Below are positions 43,987 through 52,207 of a stretch of DNA of 64,000 bases, one piece after another (position 1 is the first letter of the stretch; every line of letters starts with the position of its first letter). The stretch lies in assembly GCF_013267355.1 (NCBI RefSeq), contig NZ_CP053985.1, forward strand, positions 3,100,001 through 3,164,000, written 5' to 3'. Source of the DNA: Achromobacter pestifer (GTDB lineage Bacteria > Pseudomonadota > Gammaproteobacteria > Burkholderiales > Burkholderiaceae_B). The position numbers were made by a program, and so were the translations under genes. Under the pieces are notes generated by a model that made no database searches, was not told the DNA's origin, and saw only the letters and a program-made list of their open reading frames with translations.

Positions 43987-45174
43987 TCAAGGAAATTCGA
44001 AGGTGAACTCGGCGCTGCCGTCGGCGGTGCCGGCCTTTACCGCGCCGTCGGCCGGCGCCGTGCGGACGTAATGGGCCCGCAGCGCCAGCACGGCCTGATC
44101 GCCCACGCGCTGCATGTCATACGCGGCGCCGTAGCGGACGGGCGTATTGGCGGTGTCGTTGAACATGGCGATGCCTATACCCTGGGCCGTTTCCGATCCT
44201 GGCTTCAGGCTAAGCACATGAGGATCCGCGTTCTGGCCGTACTTGTCGGCAAAGGTGATGGTGGGTTTGGCTGCGGCGCTGCATTGGCTAAGCGTGATGG
44301 AGAAATCCTTGGAGGGCGAGGCGGCCCCAGGTGCGTCGAAGGTGGAGACAGGCCAGTCTCCCAGCGATACCGGTATGGTCCGGTAGGTGCCGACTTCGCA
44401 TTTGTTGGGCACGATAACGCCCGTGCCGCCGCCGATCCCGATGACACCCGTACCCTGGTAGGAAAAGGGTTGATTGCCGCAGGCGCCAGGAATGCCGGGC
44501 GTCCACACGGGAAAACTCTGGATGCTGTCGCCATAGCCCACCCTGCCCTGCTGATAGTTGATGGCGTACAGCGTCAAGATGATGTTGGGGTCCACGCCCG
44601 TCACTTTCAATTCCCCGCTGGGCAGATTGGCGGGTGAGTCGAGCAATACCAGGCGCTGTATGTATTCGGTGACGGTGGAACTCTTTTGCGACCATGACCC
44701 GGAGGTGTCGTAGTACACGGGGCGCTTGTCCATGACCACGGGTAACGCGCCGGGCTTGATCCTTCTTTCGACGCCGTCAGCGCCCATGACGGATACCTGC
44801 AATCCGATGCCTGGCACATTGGTCCGCGCCGTGCCGTCGGCGGCTACGCCGACGTTGGGGCCCCATTGCGCCGCCGCCACCATTTCGTGGAGCACGCCTG
44901 GCGACACTCCCGAGCCGAACTGGAAGTTATTGAATAGCCCGGCGCCCCGCTCGAATAGGACGTCGCCGATCCGCGATGAGCTGGTCAATGGAGCGACTTC
45001 GCGCCAGGGGCCGCCGGCCTGATTCGATTGGGTGCAGTTGATGGCGGGCCGCGTCATGATCAGTTCGCCATGGGCCGGGGCGCATTGCAACGTTACCGCG
45101 GCGGCCAGCAAGGCGTAGGCGGGCCGGGCCGGCTTGCCCCGCCGGGCGCGCGCGGGGGTAGGATGTTGGGTCAT
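43987..45174 (-). CDS. Fimbrial tip adhesin (operon 1)
   Basis: This 395-residue secreted protein has a signal peptide ending APAHGE near residue 35, a long N-terminal domain with several cysteines and a C-terminal pilin domain ending AEFTFEFP. The last part matches the pattern of donor-strand-accepting fimbrial subunits. Two-domain length and last place in a chaperone-usher operon indicate the tip adhesin, like FimD of Bordetella or FimH of enterics. ATG 45174 has GGAG upstream. The receptor is unknown. Confidence 0.82.
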   Translation of the reverse strand: MTQHPTPARARRGKPARPAYALLAAAVTLQCAPAHGELIMTRPAINCTQSNQAGGPWREVAPLTSSSRIGDVLFERGAGLFNNFQFGSGVSPGVLHEMVAAAQWGPNVGVAADGTARTNVPGIGLQVSVMGADGVERRIKPGALPVVMDKRPVYYDTSGSWSQKSSTVTEYIQRLVLLDSPANLPSGELKVTGVDPNIILTLYAINYQQGRVGYGDSIQSFPVWTPGIPGACGNQPFSYQGTGVIGIGGGTGVIVPNKCEVGTYRTIPVSLGDWPVSTFDAPGAASPSKDFSITLSQCSAAAKPTITFADKYGQNADPHVLSLKPGSETAQGIGIAMFNDTANTPVRYGAAYDMQRVGDQAVLALRAHYVRTAPADGAVKAGTADGSAEFTFEFP

Positions 45175-45209
45175 CTGGTTTTCTCCTGGATACCGGGACC
45201 AGCCCGGAC

Positions 45210-45974
45210 TCAATCTGCGGGCACGAGCGCCGCCTCGCCGAAGATCAGGTCGCCGGCGTCGCCGGCGGCCTCATATCGCAGCGTGGCCGCGCCTGCGCGC
45301 GGCGGCGGGGCGGCGGGCAGCGCGTAGCGGGTGGTGGCATAGGGCGCCAGCGTCAAGCCATCCATGCGCTGGGTGCCGCTTGCGGCTGGAACCTCGAGCC
45401 GCGCCAGCGATACGTGAAAGGGCGTTGGGTTATGCGCCTCCAGTTGCCATGGCGCGGCGGCGTCGCTTGCGCGTCGGTATTTCCATGTGACCTGCGCCGG
45501 CGCCTCCCGCGGACTGCCTTGCAGTCCTGCTGGGCGGAACAGCACTTTCATCCGCAGCCGGAATGTCAGTTGAAGCTGGTTGCGGCGCGCAGGCGGAAGC
45601 GAGGGAATTTCAAGGAAATTGATCCAGAACACCGATTCGCGGTCAGGCGGCAAGGGCTCGCCGGTGTAGCGCAGCCGCAGCGCCTTGCGCTCGCCGGCGT
45701 CCAACCGGTAGACCGGCGGCGTCAGCATGAAGGGCGCGGGCAGCTCGCTGGGGTCGGTGCGCGTTTGCGCATGTTCCTGATCCAGCCAGGTTTGCACCAG
45801 GATGGGAACCTCCCCCGAGTTGCCGGTGTGCAGGGTCAGAGACCGGGCGTTCGCCGGGTAGACGAAGCGCGTGCCGATCACGGTCAGGCCGGCTTGCGCT
45901 CCGGCCGCCGTGGCGGTCAGCAGCAGGCTGGCGGCCAGGCGCAGGATCGAGGCTCCGTCTCGCAGGCGCTTCAT
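45210..45974 (-). CDS. Periplasmic fimbrial chaperone (operon 1, second copy)
   Basis: This 254-residue PapD-family chaperone has a signal peptide ending GAQAG near 29, then GTRFVYPANARSLTL and ESVFWINFLEIP near 113, the usual G1-strand-proximal region of FimC/PapD proteins. NPTPFHVSLARLEV near 182 is the second-domain signature. It is the second chaperone gene in this operon; the other (48683) follows the major subunit. One may serve the adhesin and the other the pilin. It overlaps the usher by 4 bp (ATGA). Confidence 0.9.
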   Translation of the reverse strand: MKRLRDGASILRLAASLLLTATAAGAQAGLTVIGTRFVYPANARSLTLHTGNSGEVPILVQTWLDQEHAQTRTDPSELPAPFMLTPPVYRLDAGERKALRLRYTGEPLPPDRESVFWINFLEIPSLPPARRNQLQLTFRLRMKVLFRPAGLQGSPREAPAQVTWKYRRASDAAAPWQLEAHNPTPFHVSLARLEVPAASGTQRMDGLTLAPYATTRYALPAAPPPRAGAATLRYEAAGDAGDLIFGEAALVPAD

Positions 45975-48634
45975 CGCCGTGCCAGCGGGCCGGGGCTTGC
46001 GGGCCAGGGGCCATCCGCCGGGATTGGCGTGCAGGTGCGGGAGAGTTCGGCGTAGCCTTGGTCGCGCTGTCGCGCGCGCTCGGGCAGGGCGTATTCGATG
46101 CTACAACGCTGCTGCGCTCCGGGTCCCCATTGCACGACGATACGCCCCTGATCCTGCTCCACCCGCATGACGATGCGGCTGCCCTGGCCTACCGCGCCCA
46201 CGGACTTGCCGCTGTTGGCGTCCAGCACTTCCGCGCCGAACGGCAGCGCGGCGCCGTCGGCTTGACGGCCGTTGATCAACACCGGGCGCGCCACGCGGGT
46301 GGGGTAGGTCAGCAGCACGACCGCGCCGGCGCGGGGCGCCACGTTGCGCGAGCTGGCCTGCAGTTCCACGTCGTCGGGGATATCGCGGGGGTCGATGTCG
46401 ACGGTGTTGAGCTGGTATGGGCTCAGGCTGGCGACGACGCCATAGCCCCGGCCGTCCAGCCTGTCGCCGCCATATCCGATCAGCGCGCCTTCGGCGTCGT
46501 CGGCGCGCACCAGCGCCACCGTTTCACCCAGTGTCTGCGAGAAGGTCACGCCGCCAGCATGGGCGAGCACGCCGCCGGATGCGTTAAACGATGCCTGCCG
46601 GTAGCCGGAGCCTTGCGAGACGCCGGCGCCTACCCAGGCTTGCGGCAGCCGGTAGCCGATGTTCGCGCTTGCCGAGTTGGCGTTCTCGCGGCTGGCATGA
46701 GTTGCGGATACCGAGTATGTGCCGCGATTGGATTCGCCCACCGTGCCCGCGACCGAGGTGGTGAAGTTGGCGCCGGCGCGGGAATCTGCACTGTAGTAAG
46801 TATTTAGCGTGGGGGCGCCGCGTACGGCCTGGCCCAGGGGAATGGAGAGGTTCACGGTGACCAGGGTGGAGTTGTCGCGGCCGCCGCCCCGGTAGGCATT
46901 CCGGGTGGCGAGGTTCTGCATGCGCTGCACGCCAAGGGAATAGGAAATGTCGCGCCAGCGGTTGCTGTAGCCCAGCGCGAAGTTGATGGTGTTGCCATGG
47001 CCTTGCCAGTACTGGATGGCCGAGCCGGACAGATAGACGTTGCCGCCATTCGCGCCCAGTTGTTGGCTGATGTTCGCGTCGAGCCGGCCACGCGTGCGGC
47101 CCACGTCGCCGAACCAGCGGTAACGCCGGGGCGTGCCTTGCAGCGCGATGCTCTCGCGCAGGCCGACGAATCCGCTGGTGGAATAGCGGTAGGCCAGGAG
47201 CGAGAAGTTGGTGCCGCTATTGGGCAGGTTCTTGCTGTACGACAGGCGGTAGCTGGCGCCCGTCCGTGAGCCTTCCTCGGGTAGCCTGGCGCGCGACAGC
47301 GTGACGTCCGCGGCGAACGCGCCCATCGCGGTGTTCACCGCGGCTCCGGCCAGCGCGGAGCCATAGTGCCGGGTGAACGCAAGACCGCCGTATCCTGTGT
47401 ACATATCGCCCAATCCGCGCTTCAGCGTGCCTTGGAACAGGTATTGCGAGCTGCTGCCCATCCCCAGGTCTATCGCCCGTCCGGCGGTGAGGTTGTACCG
47501 GCTGGCGCCGGGCCGCAGCAGCTGGACCGTCGTGGCGAACGGCACGACGAAGCTGCGCGTACTGCCGTCCGCCTCCACGATGCGTACGTCCAGGTCGCCG
47601 CCATATCCCGCTGCCTGCAGGTCCTCGATCGCGAAGGGGCCTGGCGCCACCGTGGTTTCGTATACGAGATAGCCGCGCTGGTACACCGTTACCTGGGCAT
47701 TGCTGTTGGCCGTGCCGCGCACCACCGGGGTATAGGAGCGCAGCGCGCTGGGCAGCATGCGCTCGTCGCTGGCGAGCTGCACGCCGCGGAACGACACGGA
47801 GTCGAACAGATCGCCCTCGGTGGAGCTTTCGCCCATCAGCAGCTGCGACTTCCAGGCCGGCACATCGGTCTTCAGATAGGTATAGCCGCGTTGATAGCGG
47901 GCGCCATGGCCCGGAGACCAGGTGGCGCTGCCGTAGTGGCGCAGTCGGAACGCGCCCACGTTGAGGCCGACGTTCAGGCCGGCGTAGCCGCGCGTGGTTC
48001 GGCTGCCTCGGCTTTCCGAGGTGAAGAGGTTGCTGTTGTAGTTCAAGCGCGCCGCGGTCACGCCGCTTTCCCAGTTCGACGGGTCCACATAGGCGCCAGG
48101 AGCGGAAAGGCGCAGATAGTATTTGGGCACGGCCAGGTAGAGCTTCTGTTCGGCCACTTCCACTTTGACCTGCGCGCCAGGAACGTAGCGCGCCAGCTCG
48201 CCGCAGGCTCCGTCTGCGGACAGGGCGAGCATGCCGTCACCGCGCGCGGCCTTGTCCACGTCCAGGCCCAGGCGTCCCAGCAACGCGCTGTCGTAGCAGG
48301 GCCTGGCGCCGTCGCCGCCGGCCTGTTGGCGAAACAGCAGTTCTTCGACGCCGCGCCACTGACCGTTGACATAGACATCCAATCGGTGCGTGCCTGGCTC
48401 CATGAAGTTGCCGCGTTCGAAACGGGCGGTGTCGATGGCGGTTCCGCCCGCGCCCTGGAACATCATTTGCGGGTCAAAGAACGCTTGCTTGCCGTGCGCC
48501 GGCGCGGCCCAGACCGTCACCGCCAGCAGGGCCGCCGAGATGCCTGGCGCGGACCTGGACGCGGCCGAGCGCCGTTTCGCGGGACGAACGGGGTCAGGCA
48601 AGCGGGGGCAAGCCCTTGCGTATGGTTGTTCCAT
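45971..48634 (-). CDS. Outer-membrane fimbrial usher (operon 1)
   Basis: This 887-residue PapC/FimD-family usher has an N-terminal targeting domain beginning FFDPQMMFQGAGG near residue 52. ERGNFMEPGTHRLDVYVNG follows, then the barrel with plug, the middle segment GFVGLRESIALQ, and C-terminal domains with SLSPYQLNTVDIDPRDIPDD near 745 and LINGRQADGAALPFGAEVLD near 800. Length is normal. The encoded signal region is long (MEQPYARACPRLPDPV and more before a hydrophobic stretch), and a later start is possible. Confidence 0.92.
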   Translation of the reverse strand: MEQPYARACPRLPDPVRPAKRRSAASRSAPGISAALLAVTVWAAPAHGKQAFFDPQMMFQGAGGTAIDTARFERGNFMEPGTHRLDVYVNGQWRGVEELLFRQQAGGDGARPCYDSALLGRLGLDVDKAARGDGMLALSADGACGELARYVPGAQVKVEVAEQKLYLAVPKYYLRLSAPGAYVDPSNWESGVTAARLNYNSNLFTSESRGSRTTRGYAGLNVGLNVGAFRLRHYGSATWSPGHGARYQRGYTYLKTDVPAWKSQLLMGESSTEGDLFDSVSFRGVQLASDERMLPSALRSYTPVVRGTANSNAQVTVYQRGYLVYETTVAPGPFAIEDLQAAGYGGDLDVRIVEADGSTRSFVVPFATTVQLLRPGASRYNLTAGRAIDLGMGSSSQYLFQGTLKRGLGDMYTGYGGLAFTRHYGSALAGAAVNTAMGAFAADVTLSRARLPEEGSRTGASYRLSYSKNLPNSGTNFSLLAYRYSTSGFVGLRESIALQGTPRRYRWFGDVGRTRGRLDANISQQLGANGGNVYLSGSAIQYWQGHGNTINFALGYSNRWRDISYSLGVQRMQNLATRNAYRGGGRDNSTLVTVNLSIPLGQAVRGAPTLNTYYSADSRAGANFTTSVAGTVGESNRGTYSVSATHASRENANSASANIGYRLPQAWVGAGVSQGSGYRQASFNASGGVLAHAGGVTFSQTLGETVALVRADDAEGALIGYGGDRLDGRGYGVVASLSPYQLNTVDIDPRDIPDDVELQASSRNVAPRAGAVVLLTYPTRVARPVLINGRQADGAALPFGAEVLDANSGKSVGAVGQGSRIVMRVEQDQGRIVVQWGPGAQQRCSIEYALPERARQRDQGYAELSRTCTPIPADGPWPASPGPLARR

Positions 48635-48682
48635 CGGGAAGTGTCAGCTCTTTGATGCACTGGCGCTGGCCGCGCCACGCTT

Positions 48683-49411
48683 TTATTCGGAAACGGCCTT
48701 TTCAGTCTTGCTTGTGCCGCCGTAATCGGTGATGACTTCGTATTGGACCGAGAACTTGCCTGCTGGCCTGGCTGCGCGTGGAATCTCGAAGCGCGCCTTT
48801 TCGAACGGCGCTACCATGCCGCCGGCTAGCGCGGTGCGTTTACTGTCTGCGATGAGATCGACGCTGGCGAAGGACACGTAGTAGGGAGTGGGGTTCGTGA
48901 CTTCCAGCGTCTGCCCGTGCAACTTCCAGCGCAATAACGCCGGGGCGGCCTGCACGTTGGGACGCAGCGATGTTGGCCTGAAGAACACCTTGATGCGCGA
49001 CCGGAACTGGAAGACCAGCACATTGGCCTCGTTCGGATCGCGTGGCGGCGTTTCCAGCACGTTCAGATAGAACAGGCTCTCGCGGTCGGCCGGCAGTGGC
49101 TCGCGGGTATAGGAAATCCGCAGCACTGCGCCGCTGTCCGGATCCACCCGCACGACCGCGGGCGCCAGCACGAAAGGCACGCGCATGTCCGCGGGCGAGG
49201 TGTCGGCGCTGCCGTCGTCCAGCCAGCTCTGCGCCAGGACGGGGCCGGCGCCCGCGTTGCGGATGGCCAGCGTCACGTCCCGGGCGTCCGGCGAAATGAT
49301 CAGGCGGGTACTTTGCAACACGAGCCCGGCCTGGGCCGGAGCGGCCCAGGCGCACAGGGTCATGGCGCAAGCGGCTGCCAGGGATGAAACGATGCGTGCT
49401 ACCGGCGCCAT
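48683..49411 (-). CDS. Periplasmic fimbrial chaperone (operon 1, first copy)
   Basis: This 242-residue PapD-family protein has a signal peptide ending APAQAG at about 28, then LVLQSTRLIISPDARDVTL, ESLFYLNVLETPPRD near 112 and NPTPYYVSFASVDLIAD near 175. ATG 49411 begins directly before the signal peptide; earlier in-frame starts would add 24 basic residues. It follows the pilin gene by 13 bp, so pilin and chaperone are closely coupled. Confidence 0.92.
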   Translation of the reverse strand: MAPVARIVSSLAAACAMTLCAWAAPAQAGLVLQSTRLIISPDARDVTLAIRNAGAGPVLAQSWLDDGSADTSPADMRVPFVLAPAVVRVDPDSGAVLRISYTREPLPADRESLFYLNVLETPPRDPNEANVLVFQFRSRIKVFFRPTSLRPNVQAAPALLRWKLHGQTLEVTNPTPYYVSFASVDLIADSKRTALAGGMVAPFEKARFEIPRAARPAGKFSVQYEVITDYGGTSKTEKAVSE

Positions 49412-49424
49412 GACGGGTCCGCGC

Positions 49425-49985
49425 CTAGTTGTAGGAGAGCAGGTACTTGATGCTCGACGCGCCCGAACCGGCGCCCGCCGCACCGCCGACCTGGACGTAC
49501 TTGGCGGCGTACTTCAGTTCCGCGGTGCCAGGGGTGCCGGTGATCGTGGCGACCTGCGGCGTGATTTCCGATCCGCCGATGGGGATGGTCGAGGTGTTGC
49601 CGGTGGCGTTGTTGCGGATCTGGATCTCCACGTTGGCGGCGCGATCGGCGTCCAGCAGCGCCAGATTGCCCGCCGGCGTGCCGTTGCTTGGATCGAACAT
49701 GATGCGGACCTTCCTGCCGTCGGAGCAGCCTGCGCCGCCTGCGAGATTCAGCTGAAACTCGGCTTCGACGGCATTGCCCAGGCCCACTTCTTCCGGTGTG
49801 GGCGTGCCCAGCTGCACCGTTTGCGTGTTGCCCAGGCCAGGCGTGTTGCCGTTGATGTCGCAACCGGGAGCGCGGATCACGCCCATGAAATTGATGACGC
49901 CGTCCACCGCGTGGGCGGGAACCGGCGCAAGCACCGAGATCAAGGCTCCGGATGCCAGAAGAGAGGCGAGGAGACTGCGTTTCAT
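49425..49985 (-). CDS. Major fimbrial subunit (operon 1)
   Basis: This 186-residue type 1-like pilin has a signal peptide ending PAHAVDG. IRAPGCDIN and GGAGCSDGRK supply the two cysteines of the conserved disulfide, and the protein ends SIKYLLSYN with the penultimate tyrosine. It is the first gene of operon 1 (pilin, chaperone, usher, chaperone, adhesin). No C- or G-tract suited to slipped-strand phase variation is seen upstream. Confidence 0.9.
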   Translation of the reverse strand: MKRSLLASLLASGALISVLAPVPAHAVDGVINFMGVIRAPGCDINGNTPGLGNTQTVQLGTPTPEEVGLGNAVEAEFQLNLAGGAGCSDGRKVRIMFDPSNGTPAGNLALLDADRAANVEIQIRNNATGNTSTIPIGGSEITPQVATITGTPGTAELKYAAKYVQVGGAAGAGSGASSIKYLLSYN

Positions 49986-50310
49986 TTTGTATTTCCTTCG
50001 AAGCTAGGCTTGCCCGCGGCGATCGACACCGGGCCCGGACGCGGGCCGGATCTGGGTCCTTGCGCAGCCGGAACGGGGCGATCTCTGGGGAGTTCATGTA
50101 AGGCCGGACACCGCGTATGCGGCGATGTCCAGGCGGCTCGTACCCGCCGGCCGCATGCGCGAATCTGCGCATGCCGGCGAGTACGGACACTGTATGGGGC
50201 AGGGCCGGGAAATTAAGTCGGAAGACAACGATTTCCGCGTCTGAGAAATACGAAATTGCGCCGGGCGGGAACTTGCCGCCGCAGGTAAGGCGTTCCGCGG
50301 GGCTTGGTTG
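49986..50310. other. 325-bp region upstream of fimbrial operon 1
   Basis: This is the promoter region of the pilin gene at 49985 and the space after the winged-helix regulator gene. A moderately A/T-rich patch around 50210-50260 is the likeliest promoter area. No homopolymer tract, terminator hairpin or coding frame of note was found. Confidence 0.4.
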
Positions 50311-51150
50311 CTAGTCTGCGCTGCTCAGCGGATGAACAAAGGTGTAGCCCTGGCCGTAGCTCGTGCGCAGCGGCAGTTCGATTCCTGCCATCCGCGCCCG
50401 GCGGCGCAGACGCCCGACCACGCTGGAGACGATGGCGCGCTGTAAATGCTCCGGGCGGCTTGCCGCGTCCGGCCAGACCTGCCTGTGGAGGTCCGAAATG
50501 CTGCAGTACTGGAAGTCATGGCCGCTCAGGCACGACAGCAGCGCATATTCCTTGTTGCTCAACGCGATATTGCCGGCGCTGTCAGGCGCGCGCAGCGTCT
50601 TCTCCGCCTCGATCAGCGCCCACTCGCGGACCGGCGTGACGCGGACGGTCGCGACAGTTCCGGTCAGGGCGCGCTGCTGCCGCGCCCGCGCTGCCGGGGC
50701 CGGGACGACTTCGCTCCGCAGGCGCGCGCGCAGTACCGAGGACAGGCGTTCCAGGCTATTCAGCGCCGCCAGCAGTTCGCCGGTGCCCGCATCCGAGGAC
50801 AGGCAGGCGTCCGCGCCGGCGCAGATCAGTTCTGCCCGGGTATTGGAGGAATCGTGGGCTGTGATCATGACCACCAGTCCGGCGACGTAAGGGCTGCGCC
50901 GTGCGTATAGCGTGGCGGTCAGCCATTGCGCGCTGCCATGCATGACGACATAGTGCAGGCCGGGTTCGGCAAGCTGTTCCTGCAATCTGGCGGCGGATTG
51001 GGTCAGGCATACTACCTGAGCGCTATCGCTTAGTCCCTGCACCAGCGCCGCGGCGGGTTCTATCGCTTCGACGCAGGCGTGGACGGTGTGGTTGAACGCG
51101 GTTTTTTTCATGATAGATGGCCTGTGGTTCGTGGATGCCAGGGGGCTCAT
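50311..51150 (-). CDS. OmpR-type winged-helix regulator with degenerate receiver
   Basis: The 279-residue product has an N-terminal receiver-like fold and a C-terminal OmpR/PhoB winged helix (NIALSNKEYALLSCLSG near 200, RAIVSSVVGRLRRRARMAG near 240, SYGQGYTFV near 266). In the receiver, HYVVMHGS puts H71 where the phosphorylatable Asp should be, and CLSSDAGTGEL has Ser where the conserved Lys should be, so it cannot work as a normal phosphorelay target. The ATG at 51150 forms ATGA with the adhesin stop; ATG 51111 (MKKTAFNH) is an alternative. It is the last gene of fimbrial operon 2 and lies just upstream of operon 1, so a fimbrial cross-regulator is likely. Confidence 0.82.
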   Translation of the reverse strand: MSPLASTNHRPSIMKKTAFNHTVHACVEAIEPAAALVQGLSDSAQVVCLTQSAARLQEQLAEPGLHYVVMHGSAQWLTATLYARRSPYVAGLVVMITAHDSSNTRAELICAGADACLSSDAGTGELLAALNSLERLSSVLRARLRSEVVPAPAARARQQRALTGTVATVRVTPVREWALIEAEKTLRAPDSAGNIALSNKEYALLSCLSGHDFQYCSISDLHRQVWPDAASRPEHLQRAIVSSVVGRLRRRARMAGIELPLRTSYGQGYTFVHPLSSAD

Positions 51151-52166
51151 TTGTATTCAAGCGTGAAGGTGGCAGAGCCATTCGCCAGACCGGCGGTCAC
51201 CTGGTTTGCGGTCTGGTAGTAGCGGGCATAGAACGGCAGGTTGTAGGTGGCATTTTTGGACATGCCCACCAAGTTGCTTTGGCCGTAGGTCACCGGCTGA
51301 CGGTTCTTGTCCAGGATCTGGATGCCGACGCCGGTCGCGGCATTGGCGTCGGGGCTCAAGGCGATCACGCCGGGCGCGCCCGAGGCGTCGGGTTTGGCGT
51401 CCATCCGCAGGTACACCGCATTCAGTTCCGGCTTGGCTTCAAGGCAGTTCAGCGTGATGTTGAAGCGCTGTTCGGCCGCCGTGCTGCCTACCGAGCTGAA
51501 CAGGTTTTTCCAGACCTTGCCGAGTTGAACGGGAGGCGTGGGAGCGGCGGTGCAGGAAGGGGTGACGATGGAGGTAGAGCGTCCGCTGATCCTCACTTGC
51601 AGGGCTTTTCCCGGCTCGTGGGACGAATACATCGTCGCGTACAGTCCTTCTTCAAGAGATCCGTTCCCGGTGGTTGGGGCGATCTTGAACAGCTGGGCAT
51701 GAATTACCCAATTGGCGCTGGTACTTGTTCCGTAGCTGCCCTTGCCCATCTTTGAGATATGCGGGAAATACTGGGTCCCGTCAGATTCCCACATCCGAAA
51801 GCCGATTCGAATGCCGATGCCGGGAATGTTTGTCCGGAAGATGGAGTCGGTGGCTAGCTGTGTTCCCATGTGGATGGAGCCATTCCTGGACCCGTCAATG
51901 TTGCTCTTTCTGCAATCAATCAATATTGTTCCCTTGTGACTGACGGGGAATCTCTTGTCGGCGATTGGGCTTGTCCGACTCACTGGCGCATTCGGCGGCA
52001 CGACCACGGGACCGAAATTGAGCGTGATCACATTCTTGTCGATCCCCTCTCCAAGCACGCATTGCGCGCGACTTTGCGACGCATACCCGCACAACATCAG
52101 CGCCAGGGACGCCAATGCCAGAATGCTGCCCGCACGATTCTTCTTGATGGCATGTTGGTCTTTCAT
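51147..52166 (-). CDS. Fimbrial tip adhesin (operon 2)
   Basis: The 339-residue protein has a signal peptide with KKNR and a hydrophobic stretch ending QSRAQC near residue 35. The N-terminal domain holds TNIPGIGIRIGFRMWESDG near 105, and the C-terminal pilin domain ends ATFTLEYK. NIPGIG also occurs as NVPGIG in the operon 1 adhesin, showing common ancestry. ATG 52166 places the start at the signal peptide; ATG 52181 or GTG 52217 are alternatives. It follows the usher gene in the operon. Confidence 0.8.
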   Translation of the reverse strand: MKDQHAIKKNRAGSILALASLALMLCGYASQSRAQCVLGEGIDKNVITLNFGPVVVPPNAPVSRTSPIADKRFPVSHKGTILIDCRKSNIDGSRNGSIHMGTQLATDSIFRTNIPGIGIRIGFRMWESDGTQYFPHISKMGKGSYGTSTSANWVIHAQLFKIAPTTGNGSLEEGLYATMYSSHEPGKALQVRISGRSTSIVTPSCTAAPTPPVQLGKVWKNLFSSVGSTAAEQRFNITLNCLEAKPELNAVYLRMDAKPDASGAPGVIALSPDANAATGVGIQILDKNRQPVTYGQSNLVGMSKNATYNLPFYARYYQTANQVTAGLANGSATFTLEYK

Positions 52167-52207
52167 TTCATGTCCGTTCATATGTCTTGCGATGTTCAAT
52201 GTAGGCA

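Noticed and set aside
49986..50310. Possible poly-C phase-variation tract upstream of the pilin genes, as in some Bordetella fimbrial promoters
   Set aside because: No homopolymer C or G run long enough for slippage is present here or at 56189-56711.
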